IMG/VR virus record: IMGVR_UViG_3300020178_000897
Coordinates: 1-64,000 of that record
DNA length: 64,000 bases
Source of the DNA: a virus
Direction: 5' to 3' (one strand)
Shown here: piece by piece, positions 53,315-62,230 of the stretch
How positions within the stretch are numbered: position 1 is the first letter of the stretch
Layout: every line of letters begins with the position of its first letter
Notes under the pieces: model-generated
What the model was told of the DNA's origin: nothing
What the model saw: the letters and a program-made list of their open reading frames with translations, nothing else
Database searches by the model: none
Program-made: the position numbers and the translations under genes

Positions 53315-55618
53315 ATGGCAGTAAAAATTGATATCCCCGGAGTAGGCGAAGTTACAGCAGAAAATGCGGCTTCAGAAGCTACTTTACGTGAAATACTTAA
53401 AACATTAGGTGGGAAATCTTACGGCATGGACGGTGGTGGCGGCATGTCTGGTACTGGCACTAATGCAGAAGAAGCTGCCAAACAAGTTAAAAAACACGGT
53501 GACGCTAGTGAAGAAGCTGGTGTTCAAGTAGAAGGCTTTGGAGCAAAATTAGACGGATTTGTAGGAGGTATATGGAATACTTTTACAGCCGCAATTGGCG
53601 CCGTTGTTGGTTCTACTGTAGGATTAGGCTTTGAATTATTAAAAGGCGGAAATCAACTTAGTGATTTTGCTCAACATTTACCTATTCCAGGATTAACAGC
53701 ATTTTCTGGATTAATCGACGGACAAATAAATTTATTTAGAGAGTTATCTCAGTCAGGTGCAAGTTTTGGCAACAATATGTTTGAAATTACACGCATCGCA
53801 GGTAATGCGGCAATACCACAAGAAGAATTTGCTGAATTATTGCGAACACAATCATCAAGTTTAAGACTTTTTGGAAATAGTGTTAATGATGGTGCTCGAA
53901 ATTTTGCTTCTATGTCAAAAGAAATGCGTCAAGGCGGAATTGGTCCTCGCTTAATGGCAATGGGATTTACCTCGCAAGAATTAAATGAAAACTTTATTGC
54001 ATACAATGAAATGATGACAGTTTCTGGGCGTCGCCAGTTTATGACTAATGCCCAGCTTATTGAAGGATCACAGAACTATTCATTAGAACTAGATAAAATA
54101 TCCAAACTTACTGGTAAATCTAGAGAGCAACTTCAAGAAGAAATGCGTCAAAAGAATATGGACATTAGACGCCAAATGGCAATTGCAAAATATGGAGAAG
54201 AATATGCTCTTAGATTACAACAAGCGGCTGAAGTAGGCGGCCCAGCGTTTGAAGCAGCCATTCTTGATATGGCTGACGGTGTTGAAAACGATCCTTTGAC
54301 ACGACAGTTGATGGCAAACAACGAAGCATTTCGAAATGGCATTAATGACGTTCAGAATATGACTGCTGAAGAGTTTACTAACTTTGCCGCTAGTGTTAGA
54401 CAATCAGGTATGGACTATGCCAATAGTATGGGCGAGAACGCAGTCCAAGCTTCTATTGCAAACGGAACTGCGGTTGGAGAACTATTTCAGTTAACAGGTG
54501 CACTTGGTAGAGCAACTGGAACAGTTGAAGGAGGAGTATCAGCTGAACAGCAAGCACGAGACGATGCTACTGCGGCTGTTGCAACTTTTGCTGAAACTAT
54601 TAACGATGTAAGAGGAAGACTTCAAGTTGATCTATTAGACAGTAATATCTTCCAAGATCTTAAAAACGGCCTAGCAAGTATAATTCCTTCTATCGGCGAA
54701 GCTAACAGTATGTATGATGATATGAAGGGCTTTTTTATGTCTAATATTTTTCCTGCACTAGACGATATGTGGACTTGGCTTAAAACTGACGGCCTAAATA
54801 TGTTACAAGAGAGTATGGAATCAGCATGGAACTGGTTAAAGACTGACGGCGTTGAACTAATGGACAGTGCATTTACTAAAATGACAGAAGCATGGAATTG
54901 GTTAAGTTCAGGCGAAGGTTATACTATGATGCAAAATGCCATAACTGGATTAACAGAGCTATGGGATTCGTGGAAGCCATCGATTATGGGATTCTTTGAA
55001 AACTTAACAAGTGCTGAAGGTAGAGCAGAAATATGGCAAAGTATTGTTGATGGTGCAAAAAGTGCCCTTTCGGCAATATTTACAGGCGTTGTATCTATGT
55101 TAGGATGGGATCAAATTGGACCTACTTATGAAGATTTAAAACAATCAGTTATTGATACTTTAGTTGATTGGAAAAACAAGTTTGTAGAAATGTTTACTTG
55201 GGAAAATATACGAAGTACATTTACTATTGAAAACATTGGTACAGCATTAGGAAATGCTGTTAGAGGTGTTTATAACTGGATTACAGGGTTGTTTGATTTT
55301 GATTTTGGTGGAATGATAAGTTCTGTAATACCAGACTGGGCAAAACGTTGGTTACCAGACAGCTGGTTTGGTGGGCCTTCTTCTAATCCTAGTGGATCAC
55401 CCTCACCTAGTCCTAGTAGTGCAATACCAGAAGCTGACACATCGTCAAGTTCTGCTCCTTCACCAACTAATGATCCAGCAATGCGAACTGCTACCAATGC
55501 CACATCTCCATCTAATAATCCTGTAAGTGACTTAAATACTAATACTGCAAGGATGGTAGCATTATTAGAACAGCAAAATAGACTATTGCAGAGAATGGAC
55601 GGTAACTTATATGGTTAA
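53315..55618 (+). CDS. Tail length tape measure-like protein
   Basis: 767 residues. The N-terminal 90 residues are acidic and Gly/Ala-rich. Residues 90-120 form a hydrophobic Gly/Ala segment (W-N-T-F-T-A-A-I-G-A-V-V-G-S-T-V-G-L-G), and further amphipathic helices follow, as in tape measure proteins. The middle repeats W-x-W-L-K-T-D-G and W-N-W-L-x-x-x-G four times (about residues 485-540). The C-terminal 90 residues are Ser/Pro/Asn-rich and then helical. At 0.15 nm per residue it would span about 115 nm, close to a T4-type tail. It lies divergent from the gp26-like gene and directly before the portal gene; T4 gp29 is the positional counterpart. Confidence 0.65.
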   Translation: MAVKIDIPGVGEVTAENAASEATLREILKTLGGKSYGMDGGGGMSGTGTNAEEAAKQVKKHGDASEEAGVQVEGFGAKLDGFVGGIWNTFTAAIGAVVGSTVGLGFELLKGGNQLSDFAQHLPIPGLTAFSGLIDGQINLFRELSQSGASFGNNMFEITRIAGNAAIPQEEFAELLRTQSSSLRLFGNSVNDGARNFASMSKEMRQGGIGPRLMAMGFTSQELNENFIAYNEMMTVSGRRQFMTNAQLIEGSQNYSLELDKISKLTGKSREQLQEEMRQKNMDIRRQMAIAKYGEEYALRLQQAAEVGGPAFEAAILDMADGVENDPLTRQLMANNEAFRNGINDVQNMTAEEFTNFAASVRQSGMDYANSMGENAVQASIANGTAVGELFQLTGALGRATGTVEGGVSAEQQARDDATAAVATFAETINDVRGRLQVDLLDSNIFQDLKNGLASIIPSIGEANSMYDDMKGFFMSNIFPALDDMWTWLKTDGLNMLQESMESAWNWLKTDGVELMDSAFTKMTEAWNWLSSGEGYTMMQNAITGLTELWDSWKPSIMGFFENLTSAEGRAEIWQSIVDGAKSALSAIFTGVVSMLGWDQIGPTYEDLKQSVIDTLVDWKNKFVEMFTWENIRSTFTIENIGTALGNAVRGVYNWITGLFDFDFGGMISSVIPDWAKRWLPDSWFGGPSSNPSGSPSPSPSSAIPEADTSSSSAPSPTNDPAMRTATNATSPSNNPVSDLNTNTARMVALLEQQNRLLQRMDGNLYG

Positions 55619-55630
55619 GGAAACAAATAA

Positions 55631-57346
55631 ATGAGTTGGAAAAGATATTTTACACCGGTAGAAACTGGTAATGTAAGCCCATTCTCGTCAGCAAGTAGTG
55701 GACAGCCTGGACCGGCAAAATCAAATTATAGTAGTTTCCTTCCTGATGTCTATAGCGGAGCTCCAAATAGAGCAGAACGTTATGGACAATATAATGTTAT
55801 GGATATGGATAGTGAAGTTAATGCGGCACTAGATATTCTTGCTGAATTTTGTACACAGCAAAATCCACAAAATAAAACCAGTTTTAGTTTAGACTTTAAA
55901 CAAAAAGCTACTAATAGCGAAATTAAAGTACTCGAAAACTACTTGCAACAATGGACTAGACTTAATAGTTTTAATACGAGAATGTTTCGTATTATTAGAA
56001 ATGTGTTTAAATTTGGTGATGCATTTTTTATTAGAGATCCAGAAACTAAAAAATGGCATCACGTTGATCCTGCAAAAGTTTCAAGTATCATTGTTAACGA
56101 AAGCACAGGAAAAACTCCTGAGCAATATATTGTAAAAGACATTAACTTAAATTTTGTTGATAAAGTAGCAACTACACCTTATACAACTAACGGCAACGTA
56201 ACTGGAGGCGGTGACGGCTATTTAACTGGCGGTGTTAGAGGAATGGTTGGTAACACATCAACACAGAGTTCAAGTTCAAGATTTGGTCACGATAAACAAA
56301 AAGAATTTGCTGTTGATGCTGAACATATGGTACATTTAAGTCTAAGTGAAGGCTTAGATAATAACGCTCCATTTGGTAACAGTCTATTAGAAACTATTTT
56401 TAAAGTTTATAAACAAAAAGAATTGCTTGAAGATGCGATTATTATCTATCGCGTACAAAGAGCTCCAGAAAGAAGAGTATTTTATGTTGATGTGGGTAAC
56501 ATGCCTTCACACCTTGCTATGCAATTTGTGGAGCGTGTAAAAACGGAAATCCATCAAAGAAGGATCCCATCGAAGACAGGAGGCGGAACTAATGTCATAG
56601 ACTCAGCTTATAATCCTCTGTCAACCAACGAAGATTACTTCTTCCCACAAACTGCTGAAGGTAGAGGATCTAAAGTTGATACACTACCAGGCGGTACAAA
56701 CCTTGGTGAGATTGACGACTTAAAATACTTTACTAATAAACTTATTAGAGGTTTACGTATTCCAAGTTCATATTTGCCAAGTGCGGCACAAGATGAAGGA
56801 CAAGGCCAATTTAACGATGGTAGAGTTGGAACAGCATATATTCAAGAATTGCGTTTTAACAAATATTGCGAGCGTTTACAAAATTTAGTTACAGAAGTTT
56901 TTAATTTAGAATTTAAACGTTATCTAGTAGAAAAAGGAATTAACATTGATGTTGCGATGTTTGACCTTGTGTTTCAACCACCACAAAACTTTGCAAGTTA
57001 TAGACAATCAGAACTTGATAATCAAAGGATTGGTACGTTTGCACAAATACAAGCTATTCCGTTTATTAGTAATAGATATGCATTAAAGCGTTTCTTAGGA
57101 ATGAGCGATGCAGAAGTTGCAGAAAACGAACGTTTATGGAAAGAAGAAAACGACGAATTAGTAGTTAGTCCAACAGATGCAAGTGCAGAAATGCGAGGAG
57201 CAGGAATTAGTGGAGCAGGTATTGAAGGTGATTTAGGAAGCGCAGTTGATACAGCAGACGATGCAGAAGAACCTACAGTAACAGGTACCGACGAAGGTCC
57301 TGAAAGTGCTACTACACCAGCACCAGAACCTACGCCAGAGGCATAA
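55631..57346 (+). CDS. gp20: Portal vertex protein gp20
   Basis: 571 residues; T4 gp20 has 524. Recognisable portal stretches are A-A-L-D-I-L-A-E-F, F-K-F-G-D-A-F-F-I-R-D-P, H-V-D-P-A-K-V, then L-E-D-A-I-I-I-Y-R-V-Q-R-A-P-E-R-R-V-F-Y-V-D, K-L-I-R-G-L-R-I-P-S-S-Y and Y-I-Q-E-L-R-F. The last 70 residues are acidic and Thr/Glu-rich. Twelve copies form the DNA entry ring of the head. A-A-G-G-A-A-A precedes the ATG. The gene order gp20-small-gp21-gp22-gp23 follows T4. Confidence 0.93.
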   Translation: MSWKRYFTPVETGNVSPFSSASSGQPGPAKSNYSSFLPDVYSGAPNRAERYGQYNVMDMDSEVNAALDILAEFCTQQNPQNKTSFSLDFKQKATNSEIKVLENYLQQWTRLNSFNTRMFRIIRNVFKFGDAFFIRDPETKKWHHVDPAKVSSIIVNESTGKTPEQYIVKDINLNFVDKVATTPYTTNGNVTGGGDGYLTGGVRGMVGNTSTQSSSSRFGHDKQKEFAVDAEHMVHLSLSEGLDNNAPFGNSLLETIFKVYKQKELLEDAIIIYRVQRAPERRVFYVDVGNMPSHLAMQFVERVKTEIHQRRIPSKTGGGTNVIDSAYNPLSTNEDYFFPQTAEGRGSKVDTLPGGTNLGEIDDLKYFTNKLIRGLRIPSSYLPSAAQDEGQGQFNDGRVGTAYIQELRFNKYCERLQNLVTEVFNLEFKRYLVEKGINIDVAMFDLVFQPPQNFASYRQSELDNQRIGTFAQIQAIPFISNRYALKRFLGMSDAEVAENERLWKEENDELVVSPTDASAEMRGAGISGAGIEGDLGSAVDTADDAEEPTVTGTDEGPESATTPAPEPTPEA

Positions 57347-57354
57347 ATACTATT

Positions 57355-57594
57355 ATGATATTACGTGAATTATTTTATTTTGACAAAGAAACTATTGAAC
57401 CTGTTGAAGATAAAGGTTATGATGCTACGGATGACGATAGCATTGTAAAGCGCGACGACACACGTAAAACTCGACTTACGCTAAGACAAATTAACAAAGC
57501 CCGTAAAGCATCCGAACTTCATGTAGAAGAAACAGAAAAAGAATTAGGTTTCGTACGTCAAATGTACGGAATACAAGCACAACCTGAAATATAG
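57355..57594 (+). CDS. Small prohead core-like protein (gp67 position)
   Basis: 79 residues, charged, between gp20 and the prohead core genes, where T4 has the 80-residue prohead core protein gp67. It starts M-I-L-R-E-L-F-Y-F-D-K-E-T and has a helical middle (L-R-Q-I-N-K-A-R-K-A-S-E-L-H-V). The position and size agree with a core protein, but the sequence match to gp67 is not evident. Confidence 0.5.
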   Translation: MILRELFYFDKETIEPVEDKGYDATDDDSIVKRDDTRKTRLTLRQINKARKASELHVEETEKELGFVRQMYGIQAQPEI

Positions 57595-57606
57595 GACTTT
57601 TTGTTA

Positions 57607-58206
57607 ATGACGGTAGCATTCGTACTTGGCAACGGCGAAAGTCGTAGAGACATTGATATAAATTCATTAAAACAATACGGTAAAGTGTACGCATGTAATG
57701 CAGTCTTTAGAAAGCACGAACCTGACTATCTAGTTGCAGTTGATGTTAAAATGATCTTAGAGATTAATCAACAAAAATGGCAAATGAGTCACGAAGTTTG
57801 GACCAATCCTAATAAACAATTTCACGGAATGCAAGGATTTAATTTCTTTCAACCTAGTAAAGGATGGAGTAGTGGTCCAACAGCATTATGGCTTGCAAGT
57901 ACACACGGACATGATACAATATACATATTAGGGTTTGATTTTCACGGAGCACCTGATAAGTATGGACAGCGTACAAAGGTAAATAATTTATACGCAGGAA
58001 CACAGAATTATAAACGTGAAGGTGATCCTGCTACGTATTTTGGCAATTGGGAGAGACAAACATCATCGACATGTGACGCACATCAAGGTACACAATATAT
58101 TAGAGTTAGAGAAGACAATGACGACTTTGTACCTAAACAATTAAAAAAATGTAAGAATTTGTCACACATAAATTTAAGCGAATTTAAAAGATATTACGAT
58201 TTTTAA
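57607..58206 (+). CDS. DUF115/MptE-like protein of unknown substrate
   Basis: 199 residues from the ATG at 57607; a TTG two codons earlier is possible, but A-G-G-A is at a better distance (10 bases) from the ATG. The start F-V-L-G-N-G-E-S-R-R-D-I-D is a Rossmann-like strand and glycine loop, followed by V-Y-A-C-N-A-V-F and D-Y-L-V-A-V-D-V. This resembles the DUF115 group, which includes transferases of motility and surface sugars. Later features are I-Y-I-L-G-F-D-F-H-G and S-T-C-D-A-H-Q-G-T-Q-Y-I. It is out of place between head genes and is probably cargo. Confidence 0.5.
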   Translation: MTVAFVLGNGESRRDIDINSLKQYGKVYACNAVFRKHEPDYLVAVDVKMILEINQQKWQMSHEVWTNPNKQFHGMQGFNFFQPSKGWSSGPTALWLASTHGHDTIYILGFDFHGAPDKYGQRTKVNNLYAGTQNYKREGDPATYFGNWERQTSSTCDAHQGTQYIRVREDNDDFVPKQLKKCKNLSHINLSEFKRYYDF

Positions 58207-58216
58207 ACACTTTTTT

Positions 58217-58235
58217 TCAAAACGAGTCGTTTTGA
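58217..58235. other. Intergenic hairpin TCAAAACG/CGTTTTGA
   Basis: An 8-pair stem with a 3-base loop, 11 bases after the stop codon at 58206. It lacks a U-run downstream on either strand, so it is not a standard terminator. It could mark the 3' end of the upstream mRNA. Confidence 0.35.
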
Positions 58236-58265
58236 CACCATTTACCACCGCTTTTTTAAGGTATG

Positions 58266-58273
58266 TGTAAATA
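58266..58273 (+). promoter_or_regulatory. T4-late-type promoter box TGTAAATA
   Basis: One mismatch from TATAAATA, 44-51 bases before the ATG at 58317, with A-T-A-G-G-A-G as ribosome site. It would start the head gene block (core, protease, scaffold, capsid). Confidence 0.45.
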
Positions 58274-58316
58274 ATAGTAGACAGCCTTACCAATAAACTT
58301 ATTATAGGAGAAAACA

Positions 58317-59228
58317 ATGGCAGACACAACAAAGCTAGAGCAAATGCTCGAAAAATTAGTTAACAACGATCGCGATGGAGCTGATCAGTTGTTTCATGAA
58401 TTTGTGATTGAAAAATCACGTAGCATCTACGAAAAAATGATCGAATCTGATCTAGAAGATCTAGAAGTAGATGAAGCTACAGATGAAGAAGTAGATGAAG
58501 CTACAGATGAAGAAGTAGATGAAGCTACAGACGACGAAGATTTAGAAGAATCAGACGACGAAGAAGTCGATGAAAACTTTGACGAATTTACACCAGAAGC
58601 TGACCCAATGGGCGGCGAGCCAGGCCCAGACATGTTAAAAGACATTGAAGCCGATGGCGACGACGAAGACGGTGTAATGGATATGGGCGACGAAGGTGAA
58701 GAAGGCGAAGAAGAGCTAGAAGACCGTGTAGTTGACCTAGAAGATGCACTTGATGACCTAAAGGCAGAATTTGAAAAAATGATGTCTGGAGAAGAAGGCG
58801 ACATGGACGATGAAGGCGACGAAGATGGCGACGAAATGGACATGGACGACGAAGGTGATGAAGAAGCAGAAGAAGAGTCATATGACCCTTCAACACTTGG
58901 CATGCCAGCTTATGAAGGTAAAAAATCACAAGCAGAGCAAATGAGAGAGTATGTTGAAAAAGTTGCCGCACCAAAAGGTGAAGACAACAAAGCAAAATCT
59001 CCAGTTGCTGGCAAAAACGACATGGGCGGAACTACTGCAAATATTGCTAAAGGTTCAGCTGAAGAAAAAGGTGGAAGCGTAAGTACTCCAAATGTAGAAG
59101 ACTTTAATCAAGTTAATGTATCTGGTAACAAAAAAGCACCTGCAATGTCAAATGCCAAAGGCCACGGCGCAGAGAAAAAAGGCGCAGGCGAAACTGGAAC
59201 AAATAGTAAAAGTACTATTGGTTCTTAA
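58317..59228 (+). CDS. Acidic prohead core protein
   Basis: 303 residues with an extreme Asp/Glu content from about residue 45 to 195. The N-terminal 40 residues (L-E-Q-M-L-E-K-L-V and L-F-H-E-F-V-I-E-K-S-R-S-I-Y) are a helical domain typical of small core proteins of T4-like heads. Residues 50-74 hold three copies of V-D-E-A-T-D-E-E, encoded by a 24-base tandem repeat. The C-terminal third is Gly/Lys/Ala-rich. It stands before gp21, where T4 has gp67/gp68. The acidic tract may occupy the shell during assembly and leave after proteolysis. Confidence 0.6.
   Translation: MADTTKLEQMLEKLVNNDRDGADQLFHEFVIEKSRSIYEKMIESDLEDLEVDEATDEEVDEATDEEVDEATDDEDLEESDDEEVDENFDEFTPEADPMGGEPGPDMLKDIEADGDDEDGVMDMGDEGEEGEEELEDRVVDLEDALDDLKAEFEKMMSGEEGDMDDEGDEDGDEMDMDDEGDEEAEEESYDPSTLGMPAYEGKKSQAEQMREYVEKVAAPKGEDNKAKSPVAGKNDMGGTTANIAKGSAEEKGGSVSTPNVEDFNQVNVSGNKKAPAMSNAKGHGAEKKGAGETGTNSKSTIGS
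58467..58538 (+). repeat. 24-base tandem repeat, three copies
   Basis: The unit encodes V-D-E-A-T-D-E-E. Copies are at 58467-58490, 58491-58514 and 58515-58538, the first two identical and the third with changes near its end. It lies within the acidic core gene, and copy number could vary without frame loss. Confidence 0.85.
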
Positions 59229-59243
59229 TTGAGGATTATGGGG

Positions 59244-59876
59244 ATGCATAACTTAACCGAAACACTATCATTCGACCAAGCTAAAATGGTCGTTGAGACT
59301 ACTGAAAATAGTGCAGGTGGTAAGGACTTGTACTTAAAAGGTATCTGCATTCAAGGTGGTGTTCGTAACGCAAACCAGCGTGTATATCCTGTAAGTGAGA
59401 TCAGTAGGGCTGTCAACACGCTCAACGATCAAATTCAAGGCGGGTATAGTGTATTAGGCGAAGTTGATCATCCTGAAGGACTCAATATTAACTTAGATCG
59501 TGTAAGCCATATGATCACAGAAATGTGGATGGATGGTCCAAACGGTTATGGAAAACTAAAAATTATTCCAACCCCGATGGGACAACTAGTTCAAACCATG
59601 ATTCAAAATGGTGTAAAACTAGGTGTTTCATCAAGGGGATCGGGTAATGTAAAAGATGATGGTAGCGGGGAAGTCAGCGAATTTGAAATAATCACTGTCG
59701 ATGCCGTTGCCCAACCAAGTGCTCCTGGGGCTTATCCAACGCCTATTTACGAGCACCTAATGAATACTCGTGGTGGGTATAAGGCATACAATTTGGCTCG
59801 CGAACTTAATGGCGATGAAAAGGCACAGAAGTATTTAAAGGAGTCGTTGATAAACATTATCAGCGGACTCAAATAG
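59244..59876 (+). CDS. gp21: Prohead core protease gp21
   Basis: 210 residues from M-H-N-L-T-E at 59244; ATG at 59238 and TTG at 59229 are in frame, but G-A-G-G-A is eight bases before 59244 and too close to the others. T4 gp21 has 212 residues. Catalytic parts of this serine protease family are G-E-V-D-H-P with His76 and G-V-S-S-R-G-S-G with Ser129/Ser130, plus D-A-V-A-Q-P-S-A-P near 152. It matures the head by cutting core and capsid proteins after L/I-x-E. The order before gp22 and gp23 is as in T4. Confidence 0.92.
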   Translation: MHNLTETLSFDQAKMVVETTENSAGGKDLYLKGICIQGGVRNANQRVYPVSEISRAVNTLNDQIQGGYSVLGEVDHPEGLNINLDRVSHMITEMWMDGPNGYGKLKIIPTPMGQLVQTMIQNGVKLGVSSRGSGNVKDDGSGEVSEFEIITVDAVAQPSAPGAYPTPIYEHLMNTRGGYKAYNLARELNGDEKAQKYLKESLINIISGLK

Positions 59877-59890
59877 ACTAGGAGAAACAA

Positions 59891-60991
59891 ATGTTAGATG
59901 CACTGAAAGCACTCTTTGAAAACAATGTAGTTTCAGAAGACATCAAACTAGAGATCGAAGAAGCATGGAATGCAAAAATTCGCGAGAATAAGATGCAAGC
60001 TACAGCTGAACTTCGCGAAGAGTTTGCTCAAAAGTATGAGCACGACAAGCAAACAATGGTAGAAGCTATTGACGCAATGCTTGCCGATAAACTAAGCGAA
60101 GAAATTACTGAGTTCCAAGATGATCGCCAAAAATTAGCTGAAGCAAGAGCAAAATATGCCGTAGCAATGCGTGAAAACGCAAACCTAATGCAAAAATTTG
60201 TTGTACAGCAGTTAGGTAAAGAAATTGGCGAATTACACGAAGATCAGAAATTAATGGCTGACAAGTTCCATACATTGGAGAACTTTATTGTTGATGCACT
60301 TTCTAAAGAAATTGCAGAATTTTATGAAGATAAAAAAGATTTAGCTGAAACAAAGGTACGTTTAGTACGTGAAGCTAAAGATCATCTAGCCAAGGTTAAA
60401 TCCAAGTTTATCCAAGACGCAACACATGTTGTCGCAGAAACCGTTGACAAAGGTCTAAAGTCAGAAATTAGTCAATTAAAAGAAGACATTGATGCGGCTC
60501 GCAGAAATGACTTTGGTCGTAAGTTGTTTGAATCATTCGCTAGCGAATATCAATCAAGTTACTTAAATGAAAAGTCTGAGACTGCAAAACTATTAAAAGT
60601 AGTTGAGTTAAAAGATAAGCAATTAGCCGAAGCTAAAGCGCAGGCAGCAGAAAAAGCAAAACTAGTAGAAAGCAAAGACGCTGAAATTAAAGTTGCTAAA
60701 AATACTGCACAGCGTAAAGAAATTATGAATGAATTACTCGGTCCTTTAAACAAAGGTCAAAGAGAAATCATGTCAGACTTACTGGAATCTGTACAAACCG
60801 AAAAACTGCACAAGTCTTTCGATAAGTACATGCCAAGCGTTATCGCAGGGAACACACCAGTGAAGGAAACCAAGGCAACACTTACAGAAGGCACACATAT
60901 TACAGGCAATAAGACAAATAATGACACTAATGCAAGCGTAGATTCAGCAAATAACGTTGTTGAACTCAAAAGACTTGCAGGATTGAAATAA
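59891..60991 (+). CDS. gp22: Prohead core scaffold protein gp22
   Basis: 366 residues; T4 gp22 has 269. It is almost entirely helical and charged, with long coiled-coil heptads (E-E-I-T-E-F-Q-D-D-R-Q-K-L-A-E-A and related). The end has the conserved scaffold features N-E-L-L-G-P-L-N-K-G-Q-R-E-I-M near residues 278-292 and Y-M-P-S-V-I near 315, then R-L-A-G-L-K at the C-terminus. It forms the inner core on which gp23 assembles and is digested by gp21. A-G-G-A-G precedes the ATG. Confidence 0.88.
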   Translation: MLDALKALFENNVVSEDIKLEIEEAWNAKIRENKMQATAELREEFAQKYEHDKQTMVEAIDAMLADKLSEEITEFQDDRQKLAEARAKYAVAMRENANLMQKFVVQQLGKEIGELHEDQKLMADKFHTLENFIVDALSKEIAEFYEDKKDLAETKVRLVREAKDHLAKVKSKFIQDATHVVAETVDKGLKSEISQLKEDIDAARRNDFGRKLFESFASEYQSSYLNEKSETAKLLKVVELKDKQLAEAKAQAAEKAKLVESKDAEIKVAKNTAQRKEIMNELLGPLNKGQREIMSDLLESVQTEKLHKSFDKYMPSVIAGNTPVKETKATLTEGTHITGNKTNNDTNASVDSANNVVELKRLAGLK

Positions 60992-61001
60992 GGAGAAAAT
61001 A

Positions 61002-62165
61002 ATGTCAGAACTATTTGAGAGTCGCTGGCAGGATACCAAAAATGCACTTCTTGAAGGCCTTGAAGGCAACAAGAAAGCTGTAATGGGTGTTACTCTAGAA
61101 AATACTAAAAGGTATTTGGCAGAGAATGCGACAGCAGGTGCAACTTCTGCAGGTAATGTTGCTACACTAAACAGAGTTATCCTTCCGGTAATTAGACGAG
61201 TTATGCCAACTGTTATCGCCAACGAATTAGTTGGTGTACAGCCCATGACAGGTCCAGTGGGTCAAATCCACACACTAAGAGTACGCTACGCAGATTCATT
61301 TGATGATGTAACTGCTGGTGAAGAAGCTCTATCACCATTCAAAATTGGTGTTGGCTACAGTGGCGGCGGTTCTACCGACAAAGCTGATGCAACAGCAACA
61401 CTTGAAGGTGCCGCTGGTAAGAGAATGTCTATCCAGATCTTAAAGCAAACAGTAGAAGCAAAAACCAGAAAGCTATCAGCTCGCTGGACTTTTGAATCTG
61501 CTCAAGATGCACAAGCCCAACAAGGCATTGACATCGAAGCTGAGATCATGGCAGCTCTTGCACAGGAGATTACAGCTGAAATCGATCAAGAAGTACTTGC
61601 TTCTTTACGTTCACTAGCTGGAACTGCTGAATCAGACGTACAATACGATCAGTCATCTGTAAGTGGTACTGCCACTTTCGTTGGCGATGAGCATGCGGCA
61701 CTAGCTGTTATGATCAACCGTGTTGCAAACAAGATTGCCGCTCGTACACGTCGTGGCGCAGGTAACTATGCAGTGGTTTCACCATATGCATTGACTATCC
61801 TACAGTCCGCAACAACTTCTGCGTTCGCAAGAACAACTGAAGGTACATTCGAAGCACCAACTAACACTAAGATGGTTGGTACATTGAACGGCGCGATGAA
61901 AGTCTACGTTGATGCATACGCATCAGACGCAACTGACGTACTAGTTGGATACAAAGGATCAAGCGAATCAGACGCACCAGCGTTCTACGCTCCTTACATT
62001 CCTCTAATGTCAAGTGGTGTTGTGTTAGACCCAGCATCATTCGAGCCTGTCGTATCATTTATGACACGTTACGGATATGTTGAGCTATCAAACGTTGCTT
62101 CTTCACTTGGTAATGCCGCTGACTACTTAGGTAGAATCAGTATTGCCAATGTAAGCTTCAGCTAA
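61002..62165 (+). CDS. gp23: Major capsid protein gp23
   Basis: 387 residues; T4 gp23 has 521. The start, M-S-E-L-F-E-S-R-W, and T-L-E-N-T-K-R-Y-L-A-E include a likely gp21 cleavage site after L-A-E at Glu41. The HK97-fold core has R-R-V-M-P-T-V-I-A-N-E-L-V-G-V-Q-P-M-T-G-P, then K-L-S-A-R-W-T-F-E, A-A-R-T-R-R-G-A-G-N-Y and V-S-F-M-T-R-Y-G-Y. Codon use is more GC-rich than in the tail genes, as expected for a very highly expressed gene. A strong terminator follows at 62185-62212. Confidence 0.95.
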   Translation: MSELFESRWQDTKNALLEGLEGNKKAVMGVTLENTKRYLAENATAGATSAGNVATLNRVILPVIRRVMPTVIANELVGVQPMTGPVGQIHTLRVRYADSFDDVTAGEEALSPFKIGVGYSGGGSTDKADATATLEGAAGKRMSIQILKQTVEAKTRKLSARWTFESAQDAQAQQGIDIEAEIMAALAQEITAEIDQEVLASLRSLAGTAESDVQYDQSSVSGTATFVGDEHAALAVMINRVANKIAARTRRGAGNYAVVSPYALTILQSATTSAFARTTEGTFEAPTNTKMVGTLNGAMKVYVDAYASDATDVLVGYKGSSESDAPAFYAPYIPLMSSGVVLDPASFEPVVSFMTRYGYVELSNVASSLGNAADYLGRISIANVSFS

Positions 62166-62184
62166 GTTTAAAACTTACTAAAAC

Positions 62185-62212
62185 GAAAAAAGGCCCTTCG
62201 GGGCCTTTTTTT
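62185..62212 (+). terminator. Rho-independent terminator after gp23
   Basis: Stem AAGGCCC/GGGCCTT with a TTCG tetraloop, followed by seven T. It starts about 20 bases beyond the gp23 stop. A-run before the stem mirrors the T-run, so it may work on both strands. Confidence 0.93.
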
Positions 62213-62230
62213 ATGACTTGAGTAAACTTT

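Noticed and set aside
57342-57349. CATAAATA at the end of gp20 as a late promoter
   Set aside because: It is only six bases before the next ATG, which would leave no leader; it is probably the chance result of a stop codon in AT-rich sequence.
58217-58235. Hairpin as a rho-independent terminator
   Set aside because: No U-run follows the stem on either strand; the T-run lies on the wrong side for the plus strand.
58427-58903. 158-codon minus-strand Ser/Pro-rich frame
   Set aside because: It is the antisense reading of the Asp/Glu-rich core gene; GAA and GAC codons read backwards give Ser/Phe-type codons.
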